This document shows positions 22,680 through 35,300 of a DNA stretch of 64,000 bases, piece by piece. The notes under the pieces were generated by a model. It worked only from the letters and a program-made list of their open reading frames with translations. It made no database searches and was not told where the DNA came from. Positions within the stretch are counted from its first letter, which is position 1, and each line of letters starts with the position of its first letter. The position numbers were made by a program, and so were the translations under genes. This stretch comes from Limonium bicolor (Eukaryota; Streptophyta; Magnoliopsida; Caryophyllales; Plumbaginaceae), in NCBI GenBank assembly GCA_023374045.1, contig CM041783.1, positions 96,879,298 to 96,943,297 of the forward strand, written 5' to 3'.

Positions 22680-24051
22680 CCCTTGACGGTAAATCTCTCA
22701 TGAGATAGGAATGATCATGTCTTCTTTACCACATTTCCTCATCAACTTCTGATCACTATCTGAATATACTCTTACAAGGGTCGCTTACTGCGTACCTTGG
22801 TCTTTCTCATTTTCATGGCATCCGCTACTACTTTAGCTTCCGCCCAGGTGTTACCGCCATTTACATTATGGCTTGCCGTTTACTTGGCTCAACAAATACG
22901 CTACTCTTTAAATCTCTCTGCGCACTTGCGCACTGCTTACTCTACAGTTCCTATGGCACACATGCTGTGTTTACTACTCATCCGATTACTCTATCGGTTT
23001 CCCTTTTTACTGCTATCGAGGTTCCTCTTTGCACTCTACTATAGTTCATATACTCCTTGGCAATATACACATGCTCAAGGTTCACTACACCGCACTAGCG
23101 GTTTCACATTACATACTTCGGTGGTAGCCTCTCTCTGGAGGATTCACGCAATTGCTGCTCCCTAGGCCCCATAATAACAAGTGGTGTCCCCACTCTAAGG
23201 TGGTGGTTCACGCTCCACAATAACTCTTATGCCTTTATGCATATGTTTTATTACGTTTGGATCTACAAGTTGTAGTTGGTTCTATCGGCTTACAAGCCAC
23301 CTTTCCTCGAGTGATGCTCCATGCGGGCTGTTTATACAAGTTTCTTCTTCTCCGTACACCATTCAATGGTTTGGAGGTATTACTGGCTTTTCGATAAGGT
23401 TGTCTCAACACACTTCCATACATGGAAGGCCCTTTTAAATAACTTGATATTTGTTCATGCCCTCTGGCAATCTAGGGTATCCCGTGTTACGTGGGATCCC
23501 TTCGGGTTTTACCCGAGTGTTTGACTTAACACTTGTGTTCTCAACACGATGTTTCGTTCAACTACTGTTGACTCCGGCACCCTTCTCGGATTGCTCCTGG
23601 GTGTTACTGAGTAATGCCATTACATCTGGCTTGTACTTATGGTCATGTTCAGTTGTGACTTCGCCTTGCGGCTATGTCCTTGACTATTCCGTTTAGGGTT
23701 ATAATGTCTCCCATTATTGGGTAGATCCTTGGTACCTTCTAATACCTTCTGGGTCAGGTCATTATTCTCTTTAGTGAGGTATAATGTGGGAATTCTATCC
23801 CGTTTATCGTACATCAATAAGTTCATTTAGGCATTCGCCGTATTGTTTACACTGGTATTCGCCCAGTCATTATGTATTTCCTAAGGCATATCCAATGTCT
23901 ATACCTAATACTCTGTGCTTCTAGCACTTCTCCACGCTATGTCCTTAGGTCCGTTACCTTACTGGTTTCTAGATTCTTTAGCTTTGTAAACTTCTTTGTG
24001 TTCTTCGATCCTTCGAGATATCCAACTGTCTTGGTTTGGATTGGCTCTTTC

Positions 24052-24256
24052 GTCCGTAGTATGGAGTGGGCTACTTCCCGTGTTCCGTACTCTACTAGTA
24101 TACATACATGGAGTATCTTATTGATACGTTACCACTTACCTGACTAACTCATAATTGGTCTGTCAGGTCCGCAAGCTCCTTCGGAGTGCGGTCGTTCCAT
24201 GTCTCATTGTGTACACTTGTAGTGTCGGTCACGCCTAGGTGAAGTATTCTGTCGCC
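24052..24256 (-). other. conserved non-coding block, B1 copy
   Basis: Matches 14190-14400 of D. It contains a nested hairpin: CCGCA-AG-CTCC-TTC-GGAG-TGCGG near 24170-24193. Confidence 0.55.
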
Positions 24257-24594
24257 AACTCCTCTTAATTCGTCCTATGATAACTTACCGTGATTCTCTG
24301 GTTTGGTTTTTTTTAAAATTTAGGAGTTTTTGGAAAATTCTCTGTTTGAAGGAAAAAAAAATTTGAGTTGAAAATAAAATCTTCACGGCATTTCAATGCC
24401 GGTTGCTTCTTACTATGTCTGTCTTCTTGCAGACTGGTATGTTCTTTATACAGTGGTCAGGCCTTTAGGCCTTTCCAAGGTTTCGTTTCAGAATTCTTAG
24501 GGTTTGTGGTGCTATATTGGGTTCTCTTGCCGTCTTGGTACTTGCTAAGTACTGGTCGCTTACCAAAGCTCTTCTTATTAGTCCCGCTATTACT

Positions 24595-24614
24595 GCACTT
24601 GCCGTGGCAAGTGC
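24595..24614 (-). repeat. GCACTTGC hairpin, B1 copy
   Basis: GCACTTGCCGTGGCAAGTGC, a perfect 9-bp stem, in the same relative place as in D and B2. Confidence 0.65.
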
Positions 24615-25078
24615 GCGGTACTGGCGGTTTTTGGGTTAACTCATACCGGTCACGGTATTGTTCACATGGTATTTGGTAGCCTTGTCGGCTCTTCCTTGAT
24701 CTTTTAATTGGATAACTGCTCCTTGGAGCTGCTTCTCATTCCTCTTGACATGGCTGTCATTCATTTAGGTGCTCCTCCACTCTCGGAGTTCCTTAACTAT
24801 TTTAATTCTATGCTTTACCTCGTTGCTCGTTCCCACGTTCTTCCTGTGGTTACCGAGGTTTAACTTATTTAGGTACTACTTCTGTAGTCCTATTCGGGTA
24901 TATCCCGTAATTATGCTTGTAGCTGTCTAAGCTGTGCCCGTTAGGTATTGCAACCTCTTCGGGTGTGGCAGGGTGGGTGTACCTACTCTTGACTAGATTC
25001 TTGGTCGGTTAGTGTACCGATGTTGGTATTAGTTAACTATGGCGATCCGTAGACATGTGTCCCGGTTCTCGTTAGTTC

Positions 25079-25306
25079 TCATAAGTCCATCTGGTCGCAC
25101 GATTGGTGCATCCTTCTCACTGCTGCTCGACCAGCTGGGTTCTCGCGACTGCTAAGCATGTCGCCCCAGGCTGCCACCAATTCTGGTCTCCTTGGATTAG
25201 GATGTCTCGACCTTTCGTCATTGCATGCAGTTATTGTCGTTCCAGCGGCTTCCGTCTCCAGGGTTTCCGGTTCTCGGGATCCACCGCATGACAGATTCTG
25301 GTTCAT
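25079..25306 (-). CDS. short reading frame (75 aa) beside the primer-binding site
   Basis: The only B1 frame in the sense orientation placed where gag normally starts, 244 bp inside the primer-binding site. The product is rich in Arg, Glu and Pro, with NPNPRRPELVAAWGDMLSSR-like content (HPNPRRPE here), which faintly recalls the start of plant gag proteins but has no recognisable domain. B2 carries the same frame at 37251-37475, with CTG in place of ATG and one in-frame TAA. It could be a relic gag N-terminus or a chance frame; expression is unknown. Confidence 0.3.
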   Translation of the reverse strand: MNQNLSCGGSREPETLETEAAGTTITACNDERSRHPNPRRPELVAAWGDMLSSRENPAGRAAVRRMHQSCDQMDL

Positions 25307-25549
25307 ATTGATACATTAATTAAGTAACTGCCAGGTCGGGTTTCCCGTCTCTCTGGCGTTCTTTCCCGAGCTTTTAATGCGGGGGTTGTGGAGGGCGGGT
25401 CTGGTATTGTAGGTATCCAGATCATACTGGAAGTTCCTAACTAGCGCATCTCTCACGCTACCACTCAACCCATACCCTAGCCCTAAGTCTCTAATTCCTA
25501 ACTCGGTATTTCCTAAGCTCGGTATTTCCAGTCATCAGAGCGATACTTC

Positions 25550-25561
25550 GCTCTGATACCA
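25550..25561 (-). promoter_or_regulatory. B1 primer-binding site
   Basis: Minus strand TGGTATCAGAGC, complementary to the 3' end of initiator tRNA-Met, four bases inside the 5' LTR. Confidence 0.9.
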
Positions 25562-25921
25562 TTTTTGTAACACCCCAACCGTTAATCTCGTCATTACCTC
25601 TTAAACCGTTACTAATTACTCATCCTCACGCAGCGGAACTCTAATTACAACGAGGGGTGAAACAACGCCGTTAGCCACCCATGTGGCTAACCAGGCCTTT
25701 CTTACATACCGTAACGGTCTGATGAACTGGAACAACCGAGTACTTCATACAAATACAATACTCAATTCATTTCTTTACAATACCGAGTCTACAATATACG
25801 GATGCCGATAACATACTCGGACTTACACCTCAGTCTAATGCATAAGTAATTACAATCTAACTACCCATGCTACACAGCAGTCCCCGTCCTACTCTCTCGA
25901 ACGGTGGTCAGCTTCAGGTAC

Positions 25922-25935
25922 CTGCACACTAAAAA
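25922..25935 (-). promoter_or_regulatory. B1 5' LTR putative leader splice acceptor
   Basis: Minus strand TTTTTAGTGTGCAG ends at 25922, 356 bp from the LTR end. If used, it would splice the leader into U5 shortly before the primer-binding site. Confidence 0.4.
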
Positions 25936-26210
25936 CGTTCCCCCTAGGGGGTCAGCTTACGCTGAATATGAATTTCGCATATACCGCGTGCTAACCGCGG
26001 TACACCGACTACTTTTGGTCGAGAGCATGGAGATTCATTTTAATTCAATCAACATGCAAATAGTAATACATTCTATATGTACACTACACAAAGATTCGAC
26101 AATCAATCATGGGATACCATCCCTAATTAACATGACAAGGTTGTTAGTTGTTTCAATACTCTAGGCCTTGAGGGTTATACCTCTCTATGCCTTGGTTACT
26201 CATTCAGTAA

Positions 26211-26342
26211 CTCACCCACTCTCTCGGGTTACTTATACTTATACTCACCCATTCTCTCGGGTTACTTATACTTATACATGCCCATTATCTCGGGTTACTC
26301 ATACATATACTCACCCATTCTCTCGGGTTACTTATACTCAAG
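26211..26342 (+). repeat. 33-bp tandem repeat, four copies (B1 5' LTR)
   Basis: Same array as 16832-16963, with the same unit number. Confidence 0.9.
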
Positions 26343-27580
26343 CTCTTGTAGATTCTCGAGACACTACAGGTCTCCTACGTCACGCTTGTTACTCTTAATA
26401 CATTCTTAAGCCGAAACTCACGGCTCTCAAGCATAGTCTTACTTCCCCGGTTTCGACCCTACTCTGGGTCTAGCATGGTGGGAAGGTTCAACTAGCTCTT
26501 GGAACTCTCTCTTAGTTCCTATCTCTTTTACATAGGTCCGACTACTCTCGGACTACTCACATTCCCATACACTCCTCTCTCGGAGTTATAATAATATTAT
26601 GTATATTATTCTGGAAGCATCACTCACGATGTCTCTAATGACTTTGGGAACATTACTCAAGTTCGGTTACTCTTGGGTTTAAGAGTTACCCTTACATTTC
26701 CTTTACTCATACTTTAGGTTATTTTTTATACCGGTAAAATCCTCATATAGGAGGTCGACCATGTCTCAAAGTTACATAGTCCCTTAGGTCTCTTTTACCT
26801 TTCTTATAAGTTCACATTGGACTAACTTCAATCCTCTCGATGGAGGTTCGTTTATCTCTCCACTCATATTTATTTCGTGGATTGTTGCAATAAGGTTTCC
26901 TAACCGTTATCGGGTATTTACTCAACCCGTACATCTCCTCACATTCTAGGGAGTTTATATGTTTGCGTTATCGTTACACTTAAATCGATAGTTTACGTGT
27001 GTTTGCATACTTCCATTGGTTATGTGACTACCCGTTCAACGAGTTTCTAGTCAATCAATACTCACTAAGAGTCGGTCTATGCACTACGTTAGACCACACC
27101 GGCATACAAGTATGTTAGCTCATACAACATACAACAATGCATGCATAATCAAACAAGGGATTATTTTCATGCTTTAATCTTGATTAAGCCGGCACACAAA
27201 CACACAAATCAGAGTAACTCGGTTAGCATACGGGGCATGAGAAAATCATACCTTTCACCGGGGTTTTTACTTTTACCGTGTCATCTCACCATGCTTGGTT
27301 CACACACGATCCACTGATAACATTCAAATGTTTTATTAACATCAAAGCATTACGGTATGTAAAACTAATACTCCCGTACATAACCCTGTTATCCCGTTTA
27401 ACTTAGTTTTACTCATGTGTTCTTAAACTCACAACTTTCTCTTTCACTTATCAAACTTGTTTACACTCCTAATGACCTTTAAACATCATTATTCAAGTCC
27501 TAATTACCTTATATTATCATTACCATTCAATTCCCCATCATTAGAATGCAAGAAAACACATTCTGTTACATTTCTGGCCT

Positions 27581-27760
27581 GGTCCGTGTTTGTGTCCGGG
27601 GTTACAAACCCGGACCAAACACTGGAATCACTTTCTGTCGTATTTTTCATGTGTTCCGGGTTTGTGTCCGGGTTTACAAACCCGGACCATCCCCTGGGAT
27701 GACCTTCTGCCATGTTTTTGCTATGTTCCGGGTTTGCATTCCGATTGCAAACCCGGACAA
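27581..27760 (-). repeat. B1 5' LTR inverted-repeat array, period 72 bp
   Basis: Same three units as 18209-18388. The first unit has one stem mismatch (TCCGTGTTTG), the only break of pairing seen between the two LTRs. Confidence 0.85.
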
Positions 27761-28608
27761 CCCCTGGAACTGTCAAAATTTGCAGTTTTTCACCACTTTT
27801 AAACCCCTAAATCACCTCTAATCATTTCCTAATCATTCCATAAGTTTTCCACATGTTTAATCATCATAAAACATGCTCTAAACCTCTTCAAATCATGGGT
27901 TAAACCCTTACACAAATTCTTGCTCCAATTCACACTTTCTTTCATTCTCATTTCTACACTAATGCACACTTGTGCATTCTCAATCCTCTCTTGGCACTTG
28001 CATTTTGTTCTCTCTTAATTTGACCAACCCAAACTTCCAAGATAATGCACACCTCATACCAAGTTCCAAAACTCACTCTTAAAGCCTTAAATCTCCTTTG
28101 TTTTCTAGAAACTCCTCAAGCATTTAAACAATCTCTTTGCCACAGATTTTGCACCGATCGTCTATCTTATCACAAGCATCCCCAAAGTGGTTTACTAACT
28201 CCAATCAATCTTCATACATACCTAGCCTCTCCTAGGCTATTCACCACCCAAACCAACACTTAAACCACTTAGATTTCTACACAAATTTTGCCATAACTTG
28301 GCTACTTTTCTAAACATTACCCAAAGCTCATTTCTTCACATATTTCATCCTAAAACTAGCCAAACCACAAGGGTTCTATCAGCACACATATAAATCCATC
28401 AATACTCATCAAACTCTACAAATTCAACACAATGCTTAATTCATAAAATGCATAACACATAAACAAACACTTTATTTCACAAATGTTTTCTCACTTGTAT
28501 TATTTCTATACAAGCACATTATCACCACAAATCAAGTGGGGTTCATTCATTTTATTCACCCATCCCAAATTCTAATACACATAGACTATACTTAAGGGTT
28601 GGTTTCTT

Positions 28609-28984
28609 ACCTTGGATTCTCTCAAGTTTCCTTTTAAATACTCTTCTCCTCTTCTCCTCTTTTCTTCACCCAAAATCGGTCAAGGCAATCTCTTTGCCCA
28701 ATTCTCTTGACCAAAATATAAATGGGCGTAAGGAGTATTAGTTAGCTCTTTTAGTTAAGGCAACCACTCATGAATTCAAAGAAAGGCTTAAGGCATAGAA
28801 TTGGACATTACCTTAAGAAACCCTAGAATTGGTTTGCCCAAAAATCAAAGGAGGAGCTCCAACCCACCATTGGAGACTTGGAGAGTAGCTCAAAACAAAG
28901 AGAAGCAAGGCATTAACACATGCCAAAATCGGCCAACACAAGGAAGTGAAGAAAAATGTATTTTTCTTTGGATATTTTTACCTT
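28609..28984 (-). promoter_or_regulatory. B1 5' LTR putative leader splice donors
   Basis: Minus strand AAGGTAA sites at 28981, 28811 and 28610. Spacings are 170 and 201 bp; the second is lengthened by a short CTTCTCCT duplication relative to the 3' LTR. Confidence 0.4.
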
Positions 28985-29947
28985 GGATGGAAGAGGAGAT
29001 GTCTAGCTCCAAGAACATGTGATTTCCTTCTCAAATGGAGTATACCCATGAATATGAACTTCTTCCTTTTCGAATTTTGGAAAGAGAGGGAGATAGGCCT
29101 TGGTGAGAGGAGCAAGAATCTAGGCTCGGTTTTTAATTCGGAGCTTTAATGAAGCTTGTACTTGGAGAAGAAGTAAGGAAGCCATGGGAGCTCCTTTGTA
29201 GCAGCTCAAATCGTCAAAGGAGGAAGAAGAACCAGAAGAGAGGAAAGAGAGGATGTGCTCACGGTGGGGAAAGGAGAATGAGAAGAGAGAGAAGAGGAAA
29301 GGTGAGTATATGTGTACCTTTTCCACTTTTACTATTTACTTTATGCTTTTTGACATACTATATTAATTAACTAGTTATGTGTGAGAGGGGAGTCACAAGA
29401 CTCATAAAAATCGGCCCCCACCATATTAGTAAGCTGGAGCGTTTTTCGGTTTCTGACAGAAAATGCTCGTTATTTTACCCGGTTTGGCACTATTCACTCA
29501 CCGGGCCCGTTTTTCAGATTTTTTTTGTTTCTTTATTTTTAATGGCTATTAAGCTTCCATTAATACTTAATTATAGTTATATAATCAACTATAATTTTTA
29601 TGGGTCTATTTGACCACTTAAAGTCACGTTTTCGGGTTTTCCCGAAAAACGCGCTTTTATGCTTAATTAGCGTTTTAACCCATTATTTGGATCCGTTTTC
29701 TTCGGGAATTAATCCCGTATACTAATTAGGCTTAACTAAGCCTTAGGAATCCATCACGGACCCTAACGAGATCATGTATCTCTTATAATCATTTAATGTG
29801 CGTTTTAGCGTTTTTCGCGTTCAACGCATTTTCTCTTTTCTTTTGGTTTTATTCTTTTTACCAATACTCTCTAGGCACCATTAGGCCCCTAATAATCATA
29901 TTAGAGTAATTAAATCACCATTTTTACATCCGGGGTATTAAACAGCC

Positions 29948-30664
29948 TCATAACACTCCTGGAATCTCCTTGGTAAGTTCTCACAAAGTTAATTGGTAAT
30001 GTAGTAAGTAAAGAATTTTATGGCTTCCATGTTAGCACCTGGATGGTAGTGTAGAGGGTAGCACCCATCGCCATCTGAATGAGAAATAATAGTCCTCCCC
30101 GGAACTTTTCGACCTTCACGGTCTCTGAGTAATCCACACCGGGAATGAAGTCCAGCTGACCAATGAATCGAGCGTAATACTCATCCACGGTCAGACCCCT
30201 TGGGTCAGTGTCTTGGACTCCAGGCGCTTCTTCTGTTTGAGATGTGCTGGGTAGTACTTCCCTCTCAGCAACTCGACAAAGGCAGCCCACGAAAAGTCGG
30301 GCGTAGCCAGGTGATGGTCCTTGACCAACCTCCACCAAGTGCTGGCTGCATCCTTTAGATGGAAGGCAGCAATGGCGACCTTCTTGTCGCCAGGTACTTG
30401 TAAAGCTTCATAGGCCTTCCCATGTTCATCAATGTAACGCTCCAAAGCTACGGGGTCTGGTTCCCCTGAATATGTAGGTGGTCGGGTCTCGCCAACTGAC
30501 TTCAGCCAGTTCGTTTTCCTGGGCTGTGGCGGGTGGGCTGGTGTTCCTCTTATCTGAGTACCCAGCTGTGCAAGAATGACTGCAACCGTCTCAGCAACTC
30601 CTGGAATGCCGGGGTCACCGCCTCCACCTCTTCCAGTACCACGCCCTCTAGTTCCACCAGACAT
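29948..30664 (-). pseudogene. gag: D gag, 5' half (frameshifted)
   Basis: Capsid part of a Ty3/gypsy gag. The ATG at 30664 opens a 157-residue frame: Gly/Arg-rich start (MSGGTRGRGTGRGGGG), then a retrotransposon gag domain with FHLKDAASTWWRLV (Trp pair at residues 110-111) and FVELLRGKYYPAHLKQKKR. The frame stops at 30191, but the next frame carries on from about 30210 with TVDEYYARF and stops near 30018, so one frameshift has broken the gene. A further stretch of about 60 nt without an open frame (near 29975-30033) precedes the part that joins the 3' half at 16191; it begins GTGCTAAC and ends TGTGAG, so a third short intron is possible but weak. An earlier in-frame Met at 30754 is less likely, as it lies in leader-like sequence. 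Confidence 0.75.
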
Positions 30665-30879
30665 CTGTAGTACAGTATGTCGCATAAATACTCGGTAAAT
30701 TACCGTACGCAACCAGTAGATATTAAGTTGCCTTAAGGCTAACCTGTCACGCAATTTGCGTTTCTAGACACAATATCTTTTGAGACGAATCGTCTCGTAC
30801 TTCCCAAACGTTTCCCAATATTTCCCAAGTCCTAAGCTCACTATCTTAACCTATTGTCTCGTCATCAGAGCGGTACTCC

Positions 30880-30891
30880 GCTCTGATACCA
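30880..30891 (-). promoter_or_regulatory. D primer-binding site
   Basis: Minus strand TGGTATCAGAGC beside the 5' LTR end, followed by a GCGGAGTACCGC inverted repeat like the GCGAAGTATCGC of B1. Confidence 0.9.
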
Positions 30892-31258
30892 CTTTTGTAA
30901 CACCCCTCTCAATAATCACGATATAATCTCTCACGTAGCAATAAATAAAACGTCTCGCAGCGGAAAATAAATAACAATTACAAAACTCACTCGGGTGTCA
31001 CCGGCCGTTACTCGCCCATGCGAGCAACGCAGCCAAACTACATCCAACTTCCAACACGAATAAACTGCTAACCGCAGTGATAACGAGGAACTCCTATACA
31101 TCATACTAAATCCATAACTCATAAACATCGACAAGTGAGCGACTACCCAATCTTGAAAAATACACAACCTTACCATAAGACCATACGCCATCTTCATTAC
31201 TATACAACATCTCCAATTACCCTGTTCCTGCTCTTCAGCTCCGACAATGATCAACAAC

Positions 31259-31272
31259 CTGAAATGGTGTAG
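31259..31272 (-). promoter_or_regulatory. D 5' LTR putative leader splice acceptor
   Basis: Minus strand CTACACCATTTCAG ends at 31259, 363 bp from the LTR end, and is followed by GTTGTTGATC. Confidence 0.35.
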
Positions 31273-34200
31273 TATCAGCGATAGACGCTGAGTATGCCGG
31301 GCCTGGACCCTAATGGTCACTTGTCATTTTAACCATCTTATTAATAGATTGGTTTCATGCTTTTCCTTTTTACAGTTATAATAAAACTGAAGCATAAATG
31401 TATAATATACATAATCAACCATCCAAATATCCATAAACATTTAACCACCCATCCAATCCAAACATTCATTTAATATTCCATACAACATTTATATATCGAA
31501 CGTATCGAGTAATAACAATATAATGTACAATGTACATTCGCCGTAGCGTACAGTTTTCATATTTAATTTACCTTAGCCTTGTAGGCTCCATCCAACCATC
31601 AACACACAATAAAATAACCACAAGTATAACCAATGAACAACAAAGCGAAACAACGAGAATAATAAACAAGTATTAAGTCTCGTCCATGGTATTGTTCGCC
31701 ACTGTATAAGTCTCAATTGTTTTTGTTGTTCAGTTATACCTAGTGACAATGTCTCGTTAAAACGACATGTCTCTAGTTACCCATATATTATGGCGGGTCA
31801 CCCACGGCAGTAGCCACTCCAACGGTAGAGTCTCCGACCAACGAGCCATTCTAGCTCACGGGAAATTTTCTTGATACTTACGGACCCGTACGCGGACATC
31901 CTGGTATCGTTTTTGTGATCACACGCGCACCAAGAGCCACATCCTCTTGGCTTTACTTCCATTCCATTAATTAATTAATTATACCATCGCATCGCATTAC
32001 CAAATTTTCTAACACAGCAGACTAAGGTCATTAGTCCAATCCGGAGTCTGTAAACTCGGGATCCAGTGCTAGATACAAGAGCGGCGTATAGAAAGGCCAA
32101 TGCTCCGTATAAAAGTCTCAGATTATATGTATATGTTATTATCATAGTGCTACAACGTTTTACTTATGTTCCTTATATTTCATATAAGATAGCACCATAG
32201 CCGCTAGTTCGTTTTATATATATAGGTTCATATATACGAACCAATACTGTTAACTCAACAACAGTAAATAATAAGCAGCTATAAATATACAGTTCATGCA
32301 TATTAATTATCACATTCAGACAAACAATCTTATCACAGATCACACGGATGTCTGAACTGAGGAAGCCCTCAGGGACAATCAGAGACACATAACAACATAC
32401 AAGTTATATCAACCAAATCTGAGCCCAAGGAGCAACCTTAGGACAACTCGGATCAAACCCCTTTACATACCGTTCACCCTGATCGTATTACGGTGGAGTA
32501 TGAATCAGCAAGATCCTATGCTCTGTGTAGTCCGCTAGCTTGTCAAGCGTCCTTGTCAGAAGTACAATCTAAACGGTATTAAAACTATAAGTCAGTCTCC
32601 ATGACTAACTACATCCGGTATTTCCGAATAATAAGTAACCCCGACAGTTCACCCCTGTTTTCTACAGTTATTTGTTACGGGTTTCTCTAAAACAGTAGGT
32701 TTTGTTACTTAAAACTCATTCGTCATATTTTTCAACTGTTAAGTTCAATTCGTTATATTTCTTTTTAATCTTATCCACCAATTAATTTAGGTACGTAACC
32801 TATGGTTGCATGTATTCATGCATAATTGTATTATATTATTATTATTATTTTTTGTATTGTATCCAATCCTCATAACTTATAGTTCTTGATTATATACTTT
32901 TTTTAAAATGACCACCACCATTAAATCATATGGTTTCCAACCAAAATATTTATCCACCTCATATACATTATCCTTGTGTATGTATATATTTACCACGTAG
33001 GTAATTCCCATGAGTTTAATAAACTCTTATATCATATGTTACATTTTATCATCTTATGTTAGATGATTATTCCCATTAGTTGTATTGTATTGTACAACTT
33101 ATATTGATTGTTATCCTAATATTATGTAACATTTTATGTTGTACATTTACAACTCCTAAGGTTCATTCCATAAACACCTTAGTTTATAAATCCCATTTAT
33201 TTATAGTTTGTCACATTATTTTATGTGAGTACCCTTCCTTATATTAATTCCATCTAAACCATATCATTGTCATAGCATTTATAACATTATAGACCTTAGT
33301 CTAAAATTCATCTTTCAACTCTTATTAACTCGGTATAGCCCTTAACTTAATTTAAATTCCGTTTGACCACATAACATTTTGTAATGTTATACCATACACT
33401 AATATCATTTGATATGATATTTTTATTTCCTTTAACTTATAACCTATAGTTTTTATACAAAACTATTGTATATTGCCTCATAGGCATATATTAAACCTTA
33501 TACTTTTCCTTAAACCATAATTTCCTTTATTTACAAAATCACCCCTTTCTTTTTACCATGTTATATATACCATTTAATATAACATTTCTAACTTATAAAA
33601 GAGCATAACCTATGGTTATTTTTTGTAAATTCCGTACATCCCTTGTGCTGTTTTATAATTGCCATTTGGCCCTATTTATAACATATAGTTCAATAATTCA
33701 CTAAAACCATATATTATACACATATCTTAATAAATTCTCTTAATAATTCTAAAAATCACCAAATTCCACCAAAGGGTTATAAATATCCTTATTAACCCAT
33801 ATTCTCTTGGTATTTACCATTCCACCATCTATATTTCTCCAAAGTGTCATAATGACATAATAACTATATATTATACATATATAGTTTATTTTAATTCCAA
33901 AGACAACCCAATAAATTCCTAAAAATTCCTAATAGCCCATGGGTGTTTAAAATACCATTGTACACCCTTTATTTTTGGTAATAAAATATTTACCACATAT
34001 GTTATAAAAATATTACCATTAAATACATAACTTATTATAAAACCTTAAATAAGTTATCTAACTTATTTATTTTGGTCAAAACCTAGCATATGGTCAATGT
34101 TGACCTCCTTAATATTTCCTTGACCTTTAATTCCTAATAATTACGGTTTGCACCCATACTTTCTAGAAATCACCATTTAACCCCAAAACTTTATAAAATC

Positions 34201-34948
34201 TTATAAACTTTATTTTAACTCCTTTTTACCTCTAATTTTCGGCCTTATTATTCTAAAGTCCTTAAATTTAATTTAATTACACCTAATACCCCATTTATTT
34301 TCGGTAATGCATTTATACTACTTAAACTTAATTAAAAGCTTGTAAATGCATAAATAAAATGGCCTAAAATACATGGCCTTATTACAAACTTTGGCTTGCA
34401 AAATAAATTACACATAAATGTCCTAAAATACATATAAATTTTCGGCCTCACCATAGATTCTTTGTTTAATTACCAAACTTCCACATAATGTCTTAAATTT
34501 GACAATTATGTTAATTAAATCTCTTAAATGACTAGCTTAATTTATCTTAGTCATTTTTTCCCATTTCTAGGTCAATATAACCCATATTTATCATTTCACT
34601 CTCGGCCATACTTATATATAAGCTTAGAAATTATAAAAATCATAGATTTAAGGTGTTTATACCTTGATTTGCTTGAATAATTCCTTGTTTGAATTCAGCC
34701 AGCCTTAGATAAAATTTACAAAGCTTCTCTTGCATGTTTCAAACAGCAAACAAGGCCTAGTTAGTCTCCAAGAAAGATCTAACCATAAGAAGTAATTTAA
34801 TGTAAGATTTAAGGCAAAAATCACCTTAAAAATGCAAGGAGAGTTCAAGATGGTTTCGGCCTGAATCAAACACACACAAGGTGTTAGATCCACCATATTG
34901 ACATAGGAAATAACTAGATCTCAACAAGCTACCTTGTTATTAGGTTTT

Positions 34949-35300
34949 ACCTTGGAAAAATGCCTTAAAAGAGGGTATTTCCTTTGGATCTCGGCCATCC
35001 TTGCTCCAAATGGCTAACCAACAGATTCCACATGAACAGGAGAAGAAGATGAGGCTATGACCAAAGTTTCACAGCCGAACTTGAAGGGAATCAAAAGTTA
35101 TGAGCTTAAAGCACATTTTTACCTTAAATGGTCAAGACTTGAACTTCCCGCCTTAGATCTGGTTATGTACGAAACCAACACTTCCTTTAACCTCCAAATC
35201 ACTCTACATAGATGTATAGAAAAGGTTGGAGTGTAAATCAATCGAAAAAAGAAAGAAAGATGAAGAAAATGGGCATTTTTATGCCTTAGGAGCTTACCTA
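34949..35300 (-). promoter_or_regulatory. D 5' LTR putative leader splice donors
   Basis: Minus strand GGTAA sites at 35297, 35122 and 34950: spacings 175 and 172 bp, as in the 3' LTR copy. Confidence 0.35.

Larger units (their letters stand above)
20533..25549 (-). other. B1 interior, essentially non-coding
   Basis: About 5 kb with no recognisable retroelement protein apart from a short frame beside the primer-binding site (25079-25306). It shares colinear blocks with D's non-coding tail and is homologous throughout to B2's interior (37017-37507 plus 51615-56121). Both B copies keep the same order and spacing despite many substitutions. Confidence 0.7.
16192..29942 (-). mobile_element. B1: complete non-autonomous (LARD-like) LTR retrotransposon
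   Basis: Two LTRs of about 4.3-4.4 kb (16192-20516 and 25566-29942) flank a 5.05 kb interior with primer-binding site and purine tract. The target duplication CAGCC is at 16187-16191 and 29943-29947, placing the insertion inside D's gag. No gag, protease, reverse transcriptase or integrase is recognisable; the longest frames are short and mostly on the wrong strand. It fits the LARD description (long LTRs, long non-coding interior) and would need proteins from a partner such as A4. Confidence 0.92.
25566..29942 (-). repeat. B1 5' LTR
   Basis: 4,377 bp, the partner of 16192-20516. It ends GGGTGTTACA next to the primer-binding site and starts TTTAATACCCC next to the CAGCC duplication. Donor-like sites lie at 28981, 28811 and 28610 on the minus strand. 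Confidence 0.92.

Noticed and set aside
22797..23165. Reading frame of 122 codons on the plus strand in B1
   Set aside because: It runs antisense to the element, lacks any recognisable domain, and is hydrophobic by composition; its B2 equivalent is broken.
29975..30033. Third intron in D gag (GTGCTAAC...TGTGAG, about 59 nt)
   Set aside because: Shorter than usual plant introns, weak acceptor, and the preceding region already holds a frameshift.
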